Below are positions 1-7,512 of a stretch of DNA of 16,019 nt, piece after piece. This DNA is from UBA288 sp964461885. GTDB lineage: Archaea > Halobacteriota > Methanomicrobia > Methanomicrobiales > Methanospirillaceae. How positions within the stretch are numbered: the first letter of the stretch is position 1; each line of letters starts with the position of its first letter. The notes beneath the pieces were generated by a model that searched no databases, was not told where the DNA came from, and was given only the letters and a program-made list of their open reading frames with translations. A program made the position numbers and the translations under genes. The stretch spans positions 1 through 16,019 of the forward strand of contig CAYWVY010000051.1 in the NCBI GenBank assembly GCA_964461885.1. Direction: 5' to 3'.

Positions 1-88
1 CGGGTCGCCCCTTGTGCTCGCAGTCGTCGCGGCCCTGCTGATCGGGGGCGGGTATGCCGTGTACCGCCGCCGGAAGGGTGCGGCCTAG
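1..88 (+). CDS. C-terminal membrane anchor of an exported protein (5'-partial)
   Basis: Only the last 28 codons are present, read from base 2 to the TAG at 86-88. They encode a Gly/Ala/Leu/Val-rich hydrophobic segment of about 20 residues (VLAVVAALLIGGGYAVY) followed by a short basic tail (RRRKGAA). This is the usual layout of a single C-terminal transmembrane anchor with the tail inside the cell. A MMPL-type exporter starts 57 bp downstream. In methanogens such exporters are often preceded by a surface protein of the COG1361/S-layer-like type with a C-terminal anchor, so this may be the end of one. That identity is inferred from the neighbour only, because no diagnostic domain lies inside the window. 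Confidence 0.6.
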   Translation, partial: GSPLVLAVVAALLIGGGYAVYRRRKGAA

Positions 89-89
89 A

Positions 90-126
90 CGGGTCGACCG
101 GCCGGCCCGTCGCGGCCGGCCACCCG
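90..126 (+). repeat. GC-rich hairpin between the anchor protein and the exporter
   Basis: Outer arms CGGGT (90-94) and ACCCG (122-126) flank inner arms CCGGCCG (98-104) and CGGCCGG (113-119), with an 8-base loop. A pyrimidine-rich stretch (TTCTCTTTC, 127-135) follows immediately. It could slow or stop transcription between the two genes or act as an mRNA processing structure. The exporter's SD (AGGAG, 136-140) lies directly after it. The pairing is visible, but the role is inferred. Confidence 0.45.
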
Positions 127-145
127 TTCTCTTTCAGGAGCTCTC

Positions 146-2395
146 ATGAGATCCCCATTCACGCTTCTTGCCGGGCTGATCAACGCGTACCCGAAGATCG
201 TGGCCGGCCTCATCCTGGTCGTGCTCGTCGCCTCGCTCTACGGGACGACCCTGATCTCGATGGAGACCGGGACGGCCGGCTACCTGGACTCGTCCACCTC
301 CTTCGGCCGGAGCTATAACGAGTATACATCGACCTTCAGCTCCGACGCCGTGATACTGCTGGTCGAGTCGGACGACTCGACCGGCGTCGAGCAGCTCCAG
401 TTCTTGGACTCGCTCGAATCGGACCTGCGACAGCAGCAGCACGTCAAATCGGTGGCATCGATCGCCGACCTGGTCAAGCAGGCGAACGGCGGGAGCGTCC
501 CAACCTCCGCAGCGGAGGTGATCGCGGTCAAGGCGAAGGTCCCCGCGAGCCTGCTCGACCGGTACGTTCCGTCCAACACCTTCACGATGGTCCAGATAGC
601 GCTCGACACGGGCCTCTCCAAGGAGCAGAGCACCGCGGCGCTCAACAACATCCAGTCGCTCGTCTCGGGATCGGATATCCCGCCCGGAACGACCGTCTCG
701 GTGACCGGGAGCAGCGCGTTCCAGGAGCAGATGAAGGACGAGATGGCAACGTCGACTGGCGTCCTGATCGGGGTCGCGATGCTCCTGATGATCGTCGTGA
801 TGGGCCTTCTCTTCGGGTACGTCAGCCACCGCTTCCTGCCCGTGCTGGTGGTCGGCATGGGCCTGGTCGTCACGTTCGGGGTCATGGGCCTCGTCGGGAT
901 CAAGATCAGCATGGCCGCAATCGGGGCGTTCCCGATCCTGATCGGACTCGGGATCGATTACGCGATCCAGTTCCAGGCCCGGCTCGAGGAGGAGGCACGA
1001 AAAAGTCCGCTCCCCGAGGCCGTCCGTCACACGCTCGAGAACACGGGCCCGGCCGTCTTCTACGCGATGTTCGCGACGGCCATGGGATTTGCCGCCCTCT
1101 ACCTCTCGCCCGTCCCGATGATCGGCGGTTTCGCCCTCGTCTCGATCATCGGGATCGCGACCTGCTACGCGGTCTCGCTCGTCGGCGTCCCGGTCTTCGC
1201 GCGGCTCGTCGGCTACCGGCCGAAGGGCGTCCACGCAGAGGTGCACGAGGCGACCGGGTACGACCGGTTCCTCGGAACCCTCTCCGTCCGGATCGCCAGG
1301 AACCCGCTGCCCCTGCTCGCCGTCGTTGCCCTGGTGGCGCTCGTCGGGGTCGCCCTCGACCCGGCGATCCCGATCTCCACGGACGAGAAGACGTTCGTCC
1401 CCCCGGACATGCCGGCCCTGGTGCAGATGGAGAAGGTGAGCCGGACCATGGGCTCGACCTCACCGGTCCCGATCCTCGTCAGGGGAGACGGGGTCGACAG
1501 CCTGGCATCGCTCCGGTGGATGCTTGAGTTCGAGGAGTACGCGCTAAAACATCATAGCGACCGCCTGACCGGCGCGACCAGCATCGCCGACCTCGTCCTC
1601 CAGTACAACGGCGGGATTCTCCCGGCGACCGAGAGCGAGCTCAGGGCCGTGCTCGACGCCATGCCGGCGTCGGAGAAGAACCCGTACCTCTCGGGTCACG
1701 GCACGGCGCAGATCTCGTTCTCTTCGGCCAGGATGGACATGCCGGTCCAGGCAGCCCTCAAGGCGCAGCTCGAGGACGACCTCGGGTACGTCAGCCCGCC
1801 TGTCGGGATCGTCGCCGAGCCCAACGGGTCGTTCGCGCTCTTTACGAACCTGATCGGCGACATCGCCGACAACAAGGACCGGATGACCGTGCTCGGCTTC
1901 GTCCTCGTCCTCGGAGTCCTGCTCCTGGTCTACCGGAAGCTCGATGCGGCAGCCCCCCTGATCCCGATCGTCGCGGTGGTCGGCTGGAACGCCGTCGCCA
2001 TGACCGTGCTCGGGATCGACTACACGCCGCTCACGGCGACCCTCGGCTCGATGACGATCGGGGTCGCGGCCGAGTACACGATCCTGGTCCTCGAGCGGTT
2101 CCTTGAGGAACGGGAGAAGACCGACGACGTCTTTGTCGCCATCGAGAACTCGGTCCAGAAGATCGGGCGTGCGATCACGGTCTCGGGCCTCGCCACGGCC
2201 TTCGGGTTCTCGGCTCTCTGCGTCTCGACCTTCCCCATGATCTCGAACTTCGGGGTCACGACCGTGATCGCGGTCGGGTTCAGCCTGATCGGCGCGATCG
2301 TGGTGATGCCCGCAGCCCTTGTCGTGGTGGACAGGGCCCAGACGTGGATCGAGCACCAGCGCTCGGTCCGTGCCCCGGCCCCAGCATCCCCCTGA
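146..2395 (+). CDS. RND superfamily exporter, HAE3/MMPL type
   Basis: A 749-residue polytopic membrane protein, predicted to be a proton-driven exporter of hydrophobic or amphiphilic compounds. It has the two-fold RND layout. TM1 is at about 17-35 and is followed by a large extracytoplasmic domain (about 36-200). A bundle of five membrane segments (about 205-355) carries the family motif GLGIDYAIQFQARLEEE around 267-283. TM7 (about 387-403) is followed by a second extracytoplasmic domain (about 405-575) and a second bundle (about 580-730), where the matching position reads GVAAEY (639-644), so the acidic residue is Glu rather than Asp. AGGAG lies 5 bases before the ATG. At about 750 residues it is shorter than bacterial HAE1 pumps (over 1000) and fits the archaeal HAE3 group. 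No outer-membrane factor would be expected in an archaeon. The substrate cannot be told from sequence. Confidence 0.9.
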   Translation: MRSPFTLLAGLINAYPKIVAGLILVVLVASLYGTTLISMETGTAGYLDSSTSFGRSYNEYTSTFSSDAVILLVESDDSTGVEQLQFLDSLESDLRQQQHVKSVASIADLVKQANGGSVPTSAAEVIAVKAKVPASLLDRYVPSNTFTMVQIALDTGLSKEQSTAALNNIQSLVSGSDIPPGTTVSVTGSSAFQEQMKDEMATSTGVLIGVAMLLMIVVMGLLFGYVSHRFLPVLVVGMGLVVTFGVMGLVGIKISMAAIGAFPILIGLGIDYAIQFQARLEEEARKSPLPEAVRHTLENTGPAVFYAMFATAMGFAALYLSPVPMIGGFALVSIIGIATCYAVSLVGVPVFARLVGYRPKGVHAEVHEATGYDRFLGTLSVRIARNPLPLLAVVALVALVGVALDPAIPISTDEKTFVPPDMPALVQMEKVSRTMGSTSPVPILVRGDGVDSLASLRWMLEFEEYALKHHSDRLTGATSIADLVLQYNGGILPATESELRAVLDAMPASEKNPYLSGHGTAQISFSSARMDMPVQAALKAQLEDDLGYVSPPVGIVAEPNGSFALFTNLIGDIADNKDRMTVLGFVLVLGVLLLVYRKLDAAAPLIPIVAVVGWNAVAMTVLGIDYTPLTATLGSMTIGVAAEYTILVLERFLEEREKTDDVFVAIENSVQKIGRAITVSGLATAFGFSALCVSTFPMISNFGVTTVIAVGFSLIGAIVVMPAALVVVDRAQTWIEHQRSVRAPAPASP

Positions 2396-2409
2396 TCTCT
2401 TTTCTCCTT
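2396..2409 (+). terminator. Pyrimidine-rich terminator after the exporter
   Basis: TCTCTTTTCTCCTT follows the TGA of the exporter directly. Archaeal RNA polymerase commonly terminates on short T-rich tracts without a hairpin, and the roughly 400 bp after it contain no convincing gene. Confidence 0.5.
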
Positions 2410-2820
2410 CGGGCCCGGGTTCGGGCACCGATGGCGGAGGGGGTGGACGCACGGGCAACGAGCCTGACGGAGCACGCGATCGGGGCGTCCGTCGCGGCCG
2501 CGTCATCGCCCACGCCAACCCGGCAGGATCGGACCCGCGGGCCGGATCTCGATCGCCGGTTCGGCTGATACTGATCGGACTGTCGCCGGGACGGCGCTCC
2601 CTCCCGTCTGCTGTTCTTGAAATCGCAATTAAATCGTTGCATTTTGGAATAAGGCTTCGGAAATCCCGTTGCCGGCAACGGGGCACGGCACGTTTTAATT
2701 TCCGAGCAGCGTCTATGGCCGGTTGCTTTCAGGCTCAATTGTGATATGTTCGATCCTATGGGGCGTACCGACAACCACTAACTCTCGCAGTGCCGGAACG
2801 CGGATATGGGGGGCAGCATC
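2410..2820. other. Gene-poor intergenic stretch with regulatory signals
   Basis: About 410 bases contain no ORF I would call real. The first half is very GC-rich with only short ORFs lacking an SD. From about 2610 the composition turns AT-rich (AATTAAATCG, TTTTGGAATAAGG, TTTTAATTT) before the small secreted-protein gene. The palindrome and TATA-like element are listed separately. Confidence 0.6.
2665..2701 (+). promoter_or_regulatory. 18-bp perfect palindrome beside a TATA-like element
   Basis: CCCGTTGCCGGCAACGGG (2665-2682) is identical to its reverse complement and has no loop bases, which suits a binding site for a dimeric regulator better than an RNA hairpin. Ten bases further on is TTTTAATTT (2693-2701), a plausible TATA box, with a transcript start expected near 2722 for the gene at 2821. 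A site just upstream of TATA/BRE is where archaeal activators often bind. The regulator is unknown. Confidence 0.4.
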
Positions 2821-3252
2821 ATGAAGCGGACACGTATCGCATGGACAGTACTGATCGTCCTCGTCCTGCTCGTCGCGCCGGCGCTCGCCGCACCGTCGTC
2901 GATGAACCGGGTGACGTGGCGGGGGTCTGGTGTCACCGGCGACAGCCTGTCTCTCAGCGACGAGATCGCAGGCGCCCAGGTGAAGTTCGTCGGCTCGGCA
3001 GTTCAGGATGGTTCCGGATTCTGATCGGGCAGGGGAACCGTCGTGGACCGGAACGGGATGCCCAGGGCGGATCTCATCGTTAGCGATGTGACCTTCCTCT
3101 CGGAAGACCGGTTTTACATTACGGGCGAGAATGCCGCCGTAACCGCGAATGGCGCAAAATACCGCTGCCAGGCATTCGGGCTGACCCTCGACAGGTCCAG
3201 TTCCGAATGCACCCTGTTCATCGAGGAGAACCTGGAGCATTCGTGGGTATGA
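2821..3252 (+). pseudogene. Small secreted protein split by an in-frame TGA
   Basis: Translation from the ATG at 2821 gives a clean signal peptide: MKRTR, then a hydrophobic core WTVLIVLVLLVAPALA, with cleavage expected after the Ala-rich end. The mature protein begins near APSSMNRVTW. After 67 codons the frame meets TGA at 3022-3024 (context GSGF-stop-SGRGT) and then stays open in the same frame for 75 more codons, to TGA at 3250-3252. The second part reads like protein (DLIVSDVTFLSEDRFYITGE) and contains two Cys. A change of TGG (Trp) to TGA is the simplest explanation. The intact product would be about 143 residues. A G-rich stretch 7 bases before 2821 acts as SD; the ATG at 2806 would put extra residues before the signal peptide. 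I do not recognise the family. Selenocysteine is unlikely because it is not known from Methanomicrobiales. Sequencing error is possible. Confidence 0.55.
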
Positions 3253-3304
3253 TGGGTTCCCGGTTCCGCGCTCAGAGGCAGTATCCGGCTCCATTGGAAC
3301 CGCT

Positions 3305-3315
3305 CTCCCTTTTTC
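3305..3315 (+). terminator. T-tract after the split secreted-protein gene
   Basis: CTCCCTTTTTC lies about 55 bases after the final stop and before the convergent propeller gene. It is the only T-run in this spacer on this strand. Confidence 0.35.
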
Positions 3316-3460
3316 GTTCGAAGCCGTCGAGCACCTCCCCCCACAACATCTCCGACCGTCACCGCTCGCTGAACCTGCGGATCGGGCCGTTGCGCACGGG
3401 GGCTCTCGACCCCGAACCGCTTCTGCCGTAGTGCCGGGGCTGGAGACCGATCTCCCGGAT

Positions 3461-3470
3461 CAAGAAGAGA
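3461..3470 (-). terminator. T-rich tract after the propeller gene
   Basis: On the minus strand TCTCTTCTTG starts 17 bases past the stop codon of the propeller gene. It is followed by a small inverted repeat (GGAGA/TCTCC, 3442-3455). This suits archaeal T-tract termination. Confidence 0.4.
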
Positions 3471-3486
3471 CGTGCGCCCCGGTCGC

Positions 3487-4608
3487 TCAGAGGCGGTCGA
3501 AGAGCCAGACCACGTCGGCGAAGTCGATCCGGCCGTTCGCGTTGCAGTCGAAGTACTCGACCGGTTCGTGTGCCGCGATCCAGGTCATCTGGTCGAAGTA
3601 GAGCACGACGTCCGTGAAGTCCCGGCGGCCATTGCCGTTCACGTCGTCGTACAGCCCATCGCCGTCCGTATCCGTCGGCAGGCCGCTCGCGCCCGGGGGC
3701 TGCCCTACCGGCGGAGTTGGACCCGCGGCGTCGCCCCACCACGCCGGCGCACCGTCGTATGCGGCGTCGGTGGTCAGGGGTTTCTGCCCGGTCCCGTCCG
3801 CGTTCATCACGTAGATATCGACGTTGTCGCCGCGGTCCGATTCGAACGCGATCCGGGAGCCGTCGGGGGACCACGCGGGCGTGTAGTCCGTCCCGGGGTT
3901 TACGGTCAGGCGCGTCTGCCCGGTCCCGTCGGCGTTCATCACATAGATTTCCGCGTTGCCGTCCCGGTTCGATCTGAACGCAACCCGGGAGCCGTCGGGA
4001 GACCACTCGGGCGTCCCGTCCCACGCGGGATTCGTGGTCAAACGTGTCTGCCCGGCTCCGTCCGCGTTCATCACGTAGACCTCGGCGTTGCCGTCACGAT
4101 CGGACGTGAACGCGATCCGGGAACCGTCGGGAGACCAAACCGGATCGATCTCCGAACCGGGATCGTCGGTTATGCGCCTCTGGCCGGTCCCGTCCGCATT
4201 CATGATGTAGACGCCTCCGTTGCCGCCCCGATCGGAGGCGAACGCGATCCGGGCACCGTCAGGAGACCACGCCGGCTTTCCGTCCCAGGCGTCGTTCGCG
4301 GTCAGGCGTTGCTGGCCGGTGCCGTCGGCATTCATCACGTAGATCTCGAGAGATCCGCTGTCCCGGTACGACGTGAACGCGATCCGGGCGCCATCGGGGG
4401 ACCATGCCGGGTCGCAATCCCCGTCTGTACCGAAGGTCAGGCGGGTCTGGCCGGACGCGTCAGGGTTCATCAAATAGAGGGCCCAGTCCCCTCCGTCCCG
4501 GGCCGACATGAACACGATCTTACCCGTTTCCGCCGCCGCCGGCGGGACCCCTGCCAGGCCGATCAGGACGAGTGCACATGCCATGTACATCAGATATTTT
4601 TGCATCAT
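3487..4608 (-). CDS. Secreted six-bladed TolB/PD40-like propeller with dockerin-like C-terminus
   Basis: A 373-residue exported protein. Residues 1-27 form a signal peptide (MMQKYLMYMACALVLIGLAG, then PPAAAE). Next come about six WD40-like/PD40 blades of 44-45 residues. Each blade carries a Y(V/L)MN(A/P)D(G/A)xGQxxLT-type strand (near 45, 89, 133, 177, 221 and 265) followed by WSPDG(S/A)R(I/V)AF (W at 69, 114, 158, 202 and 246). The last blade ends in the degenerate PAWWGD (288-293). A Pro/Gly linker leads to two EF-hand-like dockerin repeats, DTDGDGLYDD...NGRRDFTDVV (313-335) and DCNANGRIDFADVV (354-367). Methanomicrobiales surface proteins often end this way, probably for calcium-dependent attachment. 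Bacterial TolB itself serves the Tol-Pal system, which archaea lack, so the function is probably extracellular binding. AGGAGG sits 4 bases before this ATG and 7 before the next (4605), so either Met may start; longer upstream starts lack an SD and mask the signal peptide. Confidence 0.9.
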   Translation of the reverse strand: MMQKYLMYMACALVLIGLAGVPPAAAETGKIVFMSARDGGDWALYLMNPDASGQTRLTFGTDGDCDPAWSPDGARIAFTSYRDSGSLEIYVMNADGTGQQRLTANDAWDGKPAWSPDGARIAFASDRGGNGGVYIMNADGTGQRRITDDPGSEIDPVWSPDGSRIAFTSDRDGNAEVYVMNADGAGQTRLTTNPAWDGTPEWSPDGSRVAFRSNRDGNAEIYVMNADGTGQTRLTVNPGTDYTPAWSPDGSRIAFESDRGDNVDIYVMNADGTGQKPLTTDAAYDGAPAWWGDAAGPTPPVGQPPGASGLPTDTDGDGLYDDVNGNGRRDFTDVVLYFDQMTWIAAHEPVEYFDCNANGRIDFADVVWLFDRL

Positions 4609-4612
4609 CGTT

Positions 4613-4618
4613 CCTCCT
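4613..4618 (-). promoter_or_regulatory. Strong Shine-Dalgarno fixing the propeller start
   Basis: A perfect AGGAGG precedes the paired ATG ATG (4608-4603) at spacings of 4 and 7 bases. It rules out the in-frame start 63 bases further upstream. Confidence 0.8.
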
Positions 4619-4850
4619 TGGCCGCGGTGTATGCATCGGTCCCGGGCCCGTGGCCCCCACTCGGAACGCAACTATTCTCCCTCTCGCCTTGAGCCGCGAT
4701 GGAGCCACTCAGGCACTGAACGCGGCGGACTCATCCGCGAGGGAGGGGGGGGTGATACGGCCTAATGGATGTTTTCATGGATATACATTTCGCAATTGAG
4801 GTCCGCAGACCAGAGATGTCGCCCGCTCAATTTCCGAAATTCGGTTGAAA

Positions 4851-4950
4851 NNNNNNNNNNNNNNNNNNNNNNNNNNNNNNNNNNNNNNNNNNNNNNNNNN
4901 NNNNNNNNNNNNNNNNNNNNNNNNNNNNNNNNNNNNNNNNNNNNNNNNNN
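4851..4950. other. Assembly gap (100 Ns)
   Basis: Exactly 100 Ns, the usual placeholder for a scaffold join of unknown length. Reading frames that cross it are meaningless, and the real distance between the propeller promoter region and the adhesin-like gene is unknown. The 180 bases left of the gap (4672-4850) show no gene. They hold an 8-base G run (4745-4752) and an AT-rich stretch with a TATA-like TGTATATCC on the minus strand near 4780. Confidence 0.95.
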
Positions 4951-5262
4951 CTTCCACGCGCACAGCCCCGTTCGAGGTCTCGATAGTGACGGCACTGAGA
5001 CTGGCCGGCACCAGGAGTGCGTGGTCTTCGCTCACCCTGGCCGGTGACTGCGGGTGAACAGTCCGGATCGTGAGCGTCGATCCTTCCGTCACCGAGACCG
5101 AGACATAGTCGGGCTCGGTGTTTCCGAAAAGGTTCCTCTTCATCGCCAGGATCGAGACCTGCGGCTCTATCAACTGGCGCACCTCGCACCCCCACCGACC
5201 GACTGGAGATCGAGCGCCTCCACGACTGCGGCGCTCACCGTCCGGTTGAAGGCCTCACGCAC
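4951..5262 (-). CDS. DUF4097/putative-adhesin-like protein, cut by the gap and frameshifted
   Basis: The clear part, from about 5182 to the gap, reads VSILAMKRNLFGN...VSVSVTEGSTLTIRT...ALLVPASLSAVTIETSNGAVRVE. This pattern of alternating hydrophobic strands, with a VPASL-VTIETSNGAVRV turn, resembles the DUF4097 beta-helical putative adhesin family. I judge that from pattern only. Upstream, another frame starts with GTG at 5262 after a G-rich SD and encodes MREAFNRTVSAAVVEALDLQSVGGG before running out of frame. Adding one G to the five-G run (C run on the plus strand, 5189-5193) joins the two frames into ...QSVGGGCEVRQLIEPQVS..., which looks like one continuous N-terminus. So this is probably a single gene with a one-base loss, real or from sequencing. 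Its 3' part is lost in the gap. An automatic call would probably start at the GTG at 5182. Confidence 0.5.
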
Positions 5263-5562
5263 TCCGCTCCCCCCCTTCAGACGCCCCTCATTTTGTCTCC
5301 CGGGTCATCAGGATCCGGAGAATAAAGCCATAATGCATAAATCAATCCGGCCCGACTTCCTGATACGGGTTGGCAGCAGCATGGATTTCTCCGAAGGCAT
5401 GGCCCGGATCAGCTCGAACCGGGGGTTCTCCGGCAACCCGGTTCCCGGTGTCGGTATCACGAGAATCCATGTGCCCGTTAGCCTCGGACTGCGCACTCGA
5501 CCCCCAATTCCTTCCGGCTGTGCATGGTCGGGGACCCGGCCCATGGCGGGGGAGACAGTGAC
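5263..5562. other. Divergent intergenic region with AT-rich promoter core
   Basis: About 300 bases separate the divergent adhesin-like and transporter genes. The only AT-rich island is 5319-5346 (AATAAAGCC, ATAATGCATAAATC). It offers TATA-like elements on both strands: about 65 bases before the GTG at 5262 on the minus strand, and over 200 bases before the transporter on the plus strand. A 77-codon plus-strand ORF (5333-5566) overlaps the transporter start as ATGA but is not convincing as a gene. Confidence 0.4.
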
Positions 5563-7107
5563 ATGAACCGGGTATCCCCGTCGGCTCCAGACCCGGGGGA
5601 GGGGCGCGGCACAGCGGAGCAGTGGTCTTCGAGGACGGGTTTCATCCTCGCGGCGATCGGTTCGGCTGTCGGCATCGGCAACATCTGGAGGTTTCCGGCG
5701 GTCCTTGGCCAGAACGGAGGCGGGGCGTACCTCGTCCCGTTCCTGCTCGCCATCTTTCTCTGCGCCCTGCCCCTGATGGTTCTCGAGCTCGCCATGGGCA
5801 GGCACTATCGCGGGACAGTGATCACCGCCTTTCGGTCGGTGCGCCGCGAGCTCGAAGTCGTCGGCTGGCTGCTCTTCGGGGTCAACCTGCTGGTCCTCGC
5901 CTACTACCTGGTTATCACGGGCTGGACACTCGCGTACTTCCTCTTCTCCCTTGCCGGGGCGGAGATCGGTTTCTCAGGCTTCACCGGGGGGTGGCTCCCG
6001 GTTGTCGCATTCGGAGCAACGACCGCGATCACCGGCGCCGTCGTCTCCCGCGGGGTAAGGGACGGGATCGAGCGGATCTCAGCCCTGACGATCCCGGTCT
6101 CCCTCGCCATCCTGGTCCTCCTCGCCCTGTACGGGGCGACGCTGCCCGGTTTCTCCGAGGGAATGGCCTTCCTCTTCAGCCCGGACTTCTCGGTCCTTGG
6201 CGATCCCCTGGTCTGGAGTGCCGCCTTCGGCCAGGCTTTCTTCTCCCTCTCGGTCGGGACCGGGATCATGCTCACCTACGGGGCCTATATCGGGAGGGAT
6301 CAGGGACTCCCTGTCTCCTCGCTCGTCATCACCGCGGCCGATGTAGCGGTCGCTCTCCTGGCCGGGGTCGTAATCTTCCCCATCGTCTTCTCGCTTTCGC
6401 TTGTCCCGACTGCGGGCGCCGAGCTGGCTTTCACCACTCTCCCGGCCGCCTTCGACCTGCTGCCGGCCGGATGGCTGATCGGCCCGGCCTTTTTTCTCGT
6501 TCTCTTCTTCGCTGCCCTCACATCCTCCGTCTCCATGCTGGAGGTGGGCGTGGCCGTCGTCCGCGAATCGGTCGGCTGGTCCCGCGCGCGCTCCGCAGCC
6601 GTCCTGACAGGGGCACTCCTGGTTATCGGCCTTCCCTCGGCCCTCTCCTACAGCGCTGCCGATCTCCGTCTCGATGGAGTCCGGGTGCTCGATTTCATGG
6701 ACGAGACCGTCGGAACCCTTGGTCTTCCCGTCACGGCCCTTCTCATGGCAGTCGCCTTCACCTGGTTCCTCTCACGGGAACTTCTCTTCAGGGAGATCGG
6801 CACGCGTGCAGCACGGGTTGTGTACCCCATCTGCAAGTTTCTCATCCCCGGCGTCCTGATCGTCACGACCGCCGCGCGCCTCTGGTCAGGCCTGGACTTT
6901 CCGTACCTGCGGAGCCTGCCGGAGATCGAGTTCATCGGGACCCTGCTCCAGGTCGAGGTGGCTGCCGGCATCCTGCTCGCCATCCTGGCGTTGATTCTTG
7001 CCGGCTACCGGTTCAGGCGCCTTCGCTCCGGCGCCTCCTCCCGTGAGCACGATCGGGACACCCCAGGCGGCGACTCACCAAGCGGACGACGCCCCCCGGA
7101 GTGGTGA
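5563..7107 (+). CDS. Sodium-dependent transporter, NSS/SNF (LeuT-fold) family
   Basis: A 514-residue integral membrane protein predicted to import an amino acid or similar small solute with sodium. TM1 holds the family signature GSAVGIGNIWRFP...NGGGAY (33-55), including the unwound-helix Asn (N40). TM6 shows FGQAFFSLSVGTGIMLTYGAY (232-252). The ALTSS motif (318-322) matches the LeuT stretch that supplies Na2-site residues. About 12 hydrophobic segments are visible, ending near 480, followed by a charged, Pro/Gly-rich cytoplasmic tail. The length is within the family's usual 450-550. GGGGGAG ends 8 bases before the ATG at 5563, which decides this start over one 39 bases upstream that would add a non-hydrophobic extension. 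No separate small subunit of the MetS kind is visible. The stress protein downstream is over 400 bases away and probably separately transcribed. The substrate cannot be assigned from sequence. Confidence 0.92.
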   Translation: MNRVSPSAPDPGEGRGTAEQWSSRTGFILAAIGSAVGIGNIWRFPAVLGQNGGGAYLVPFLLAIFLCALPLMVLELAMGRHYRGTVITAFRSVRRELEVVGWLLFGVNLLVLAYYLVITGWTLAYFLFSLAGAEIGFSGFTGGWLPVVAFGATTAITGAVVSRGVRDGIERISALTIPVSLAILVLLALYGATLPGFSEGMAFLFSPDFSVLGDPLVWSAAFGQAFFSLSVGTGIMLTYGAYIGRDQGLPVSSLVITAADVAVALLAGVVIFPIVFSLSLVPTAGAELAFTTLPAAFDLLPAGWLIGPAFFLVLFFAALTSSVSMLEVGVAVVRESVGWSRARSAAVLTGALLVIGLPSALSYSAADLRLDGVRVLDFMDETVGTLGLPVTALLMAVAFTWFLSRELLFREIGTRAARVVYPICKFLIPGVLIVTTAARLWSGLDFPYLRSLPEIEFIGTLLQVEVAAGILLAILALILAGYRFRRLRSGASSREHDRDTPGGDSPSGRRPPEW

Positions 7108-7372
7108 GCCTGGCCGGGAGTCGGCGCCACCGCCTGCAGGCGTCAGGGTGCTGCCTCTTGACGGGGACGATGTGAATGGGCGGTGCACCGTGCGTGGCAC
7201 TGTCTCCGCTGCACGTCTGCCACAGAGGGGATGCCTGCTATGTCGTAGTCTGTCCGAGTAGGGCGCTCATACGGGCCGGGGAAGCAGAGCCGGCCGTCGC
7301 CCGGCGGCCACCCCGGATGAACCGCGTACAGGGGACGTTGGGTCGGTTGGGGCCCCTGGCGGGGGACTGAAG

Positions 7373-7397
7373 GCCGGTTACCGGCGAATATTATTTG
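7373..7397 (+). promoter_or_regulatory. Inverted repeat plus TATA-like box upstream of the stress protein
   Basis: GCCGGTTACCGGC (7373-7385) is a perfect 6+1+6 inverted repeat. It abuts GAATATTATTTG (7386-7397), a good TATA-like box, with a transcript start expected near 7420. That start would place the mini-ORF SD (7429) and the stress protein gene in one transcript with a leader of about 90 bases. The repeat could be an operator. Confidence 0.4.
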
Positions 7398-7441
7398 TCC
7401 ATGCGCGGCTACCATCACTCATCAAGCCGGAGGAATCGGAC

Positions 7442-7483
7442 ATGACATATGGCGGTCCCGGAGACGCCGTGCAGGATGTTTGA
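7442..7483 (+). CDS. Possible 13-aa leader peptide ORF
   Basis: ATG at 7442 follows a perfect GGAGG (7429-7433) at an 8-base spacing and encodes MTYGGPGDAVQDV followed by TGA. It ends 29 bases before the stress protein start. The SD and spacing are better than those of many real genes in the window, and the start fits downstream of the TATA-like box. It may be a regulatory upstream ORF or a chance match. It has no recognisable family and no obvious run of one regulatory amino acid. Confidence 0.25.
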   Translation: MTYGGPGDAVQDV

Positions 7484-7512
7484 TTCTGATAACCTTAAAA
7501 ATGAGGTCACCC

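Larger units (their letters stand above)
7108..7512. other. Long intergenic region and leader before the stress protein gene
   Basis: About 400 bases. The first 260 are GC-rich with no convincing gene; the short ORFs here lack an SD. From 7373 there is an ordered set of signals: an inverted repeat, a TATA-like box, an SD with a 13-codon ORF, an AT-rich spacer (GATAACCTTAAAAATG), and the SD of the universal stress protein gene (GAGGT, 7503-7507). Confidence 0.5.

Noticed and set aside
134..1246. 370-codon minus-strand ORF
   Set aside because: Antisense to the RND exporter; Asp/Arg/His-rich shadow composition.
2431..2568. 45-codon plus-strand ORF after the exporter
   Set aside because: No SD, and the composition is typical of non-coding GC-rich DNA.
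3022..3024. TGA as a selenocysteine codon
   Set aside because: Selenocysteine decoding in methanogens is known from Methanococcales and Methanopyrus, not from the order suggested here. The local context is not a redox motif, and I saw no clear SECIS-like hairpin.
4775..4850. Continuation of the adhesin-like gene left of the gap
   Set aside because: The frame across 100 placeholder Ns is arbitrary, and the 25 codons on the left show no resemblance to the family.
5333..5566. 77-codon plus-strand ORF ending as ATGA at the transporter start
   Set aside because: The overlap looks operon-like, but the nearest GGAG is 14 bases from the ATG, the product has no hydrophobic segment or family look, and codon use is unlike the neighbours. 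A small transporter subunit is therefore not supported.
5622..7046. 474-codon ORF inside the transporter gene
   Set aside because: A second frame of the NSS transporter, Arg/Pro/Gly-rich, with no membrane segments or motif.
7176..7370. 64-codon plus-strand ORF before the stress protein
   Set aside because: No SD and no recognisable pattern; it ends just before the promoter-like signals.
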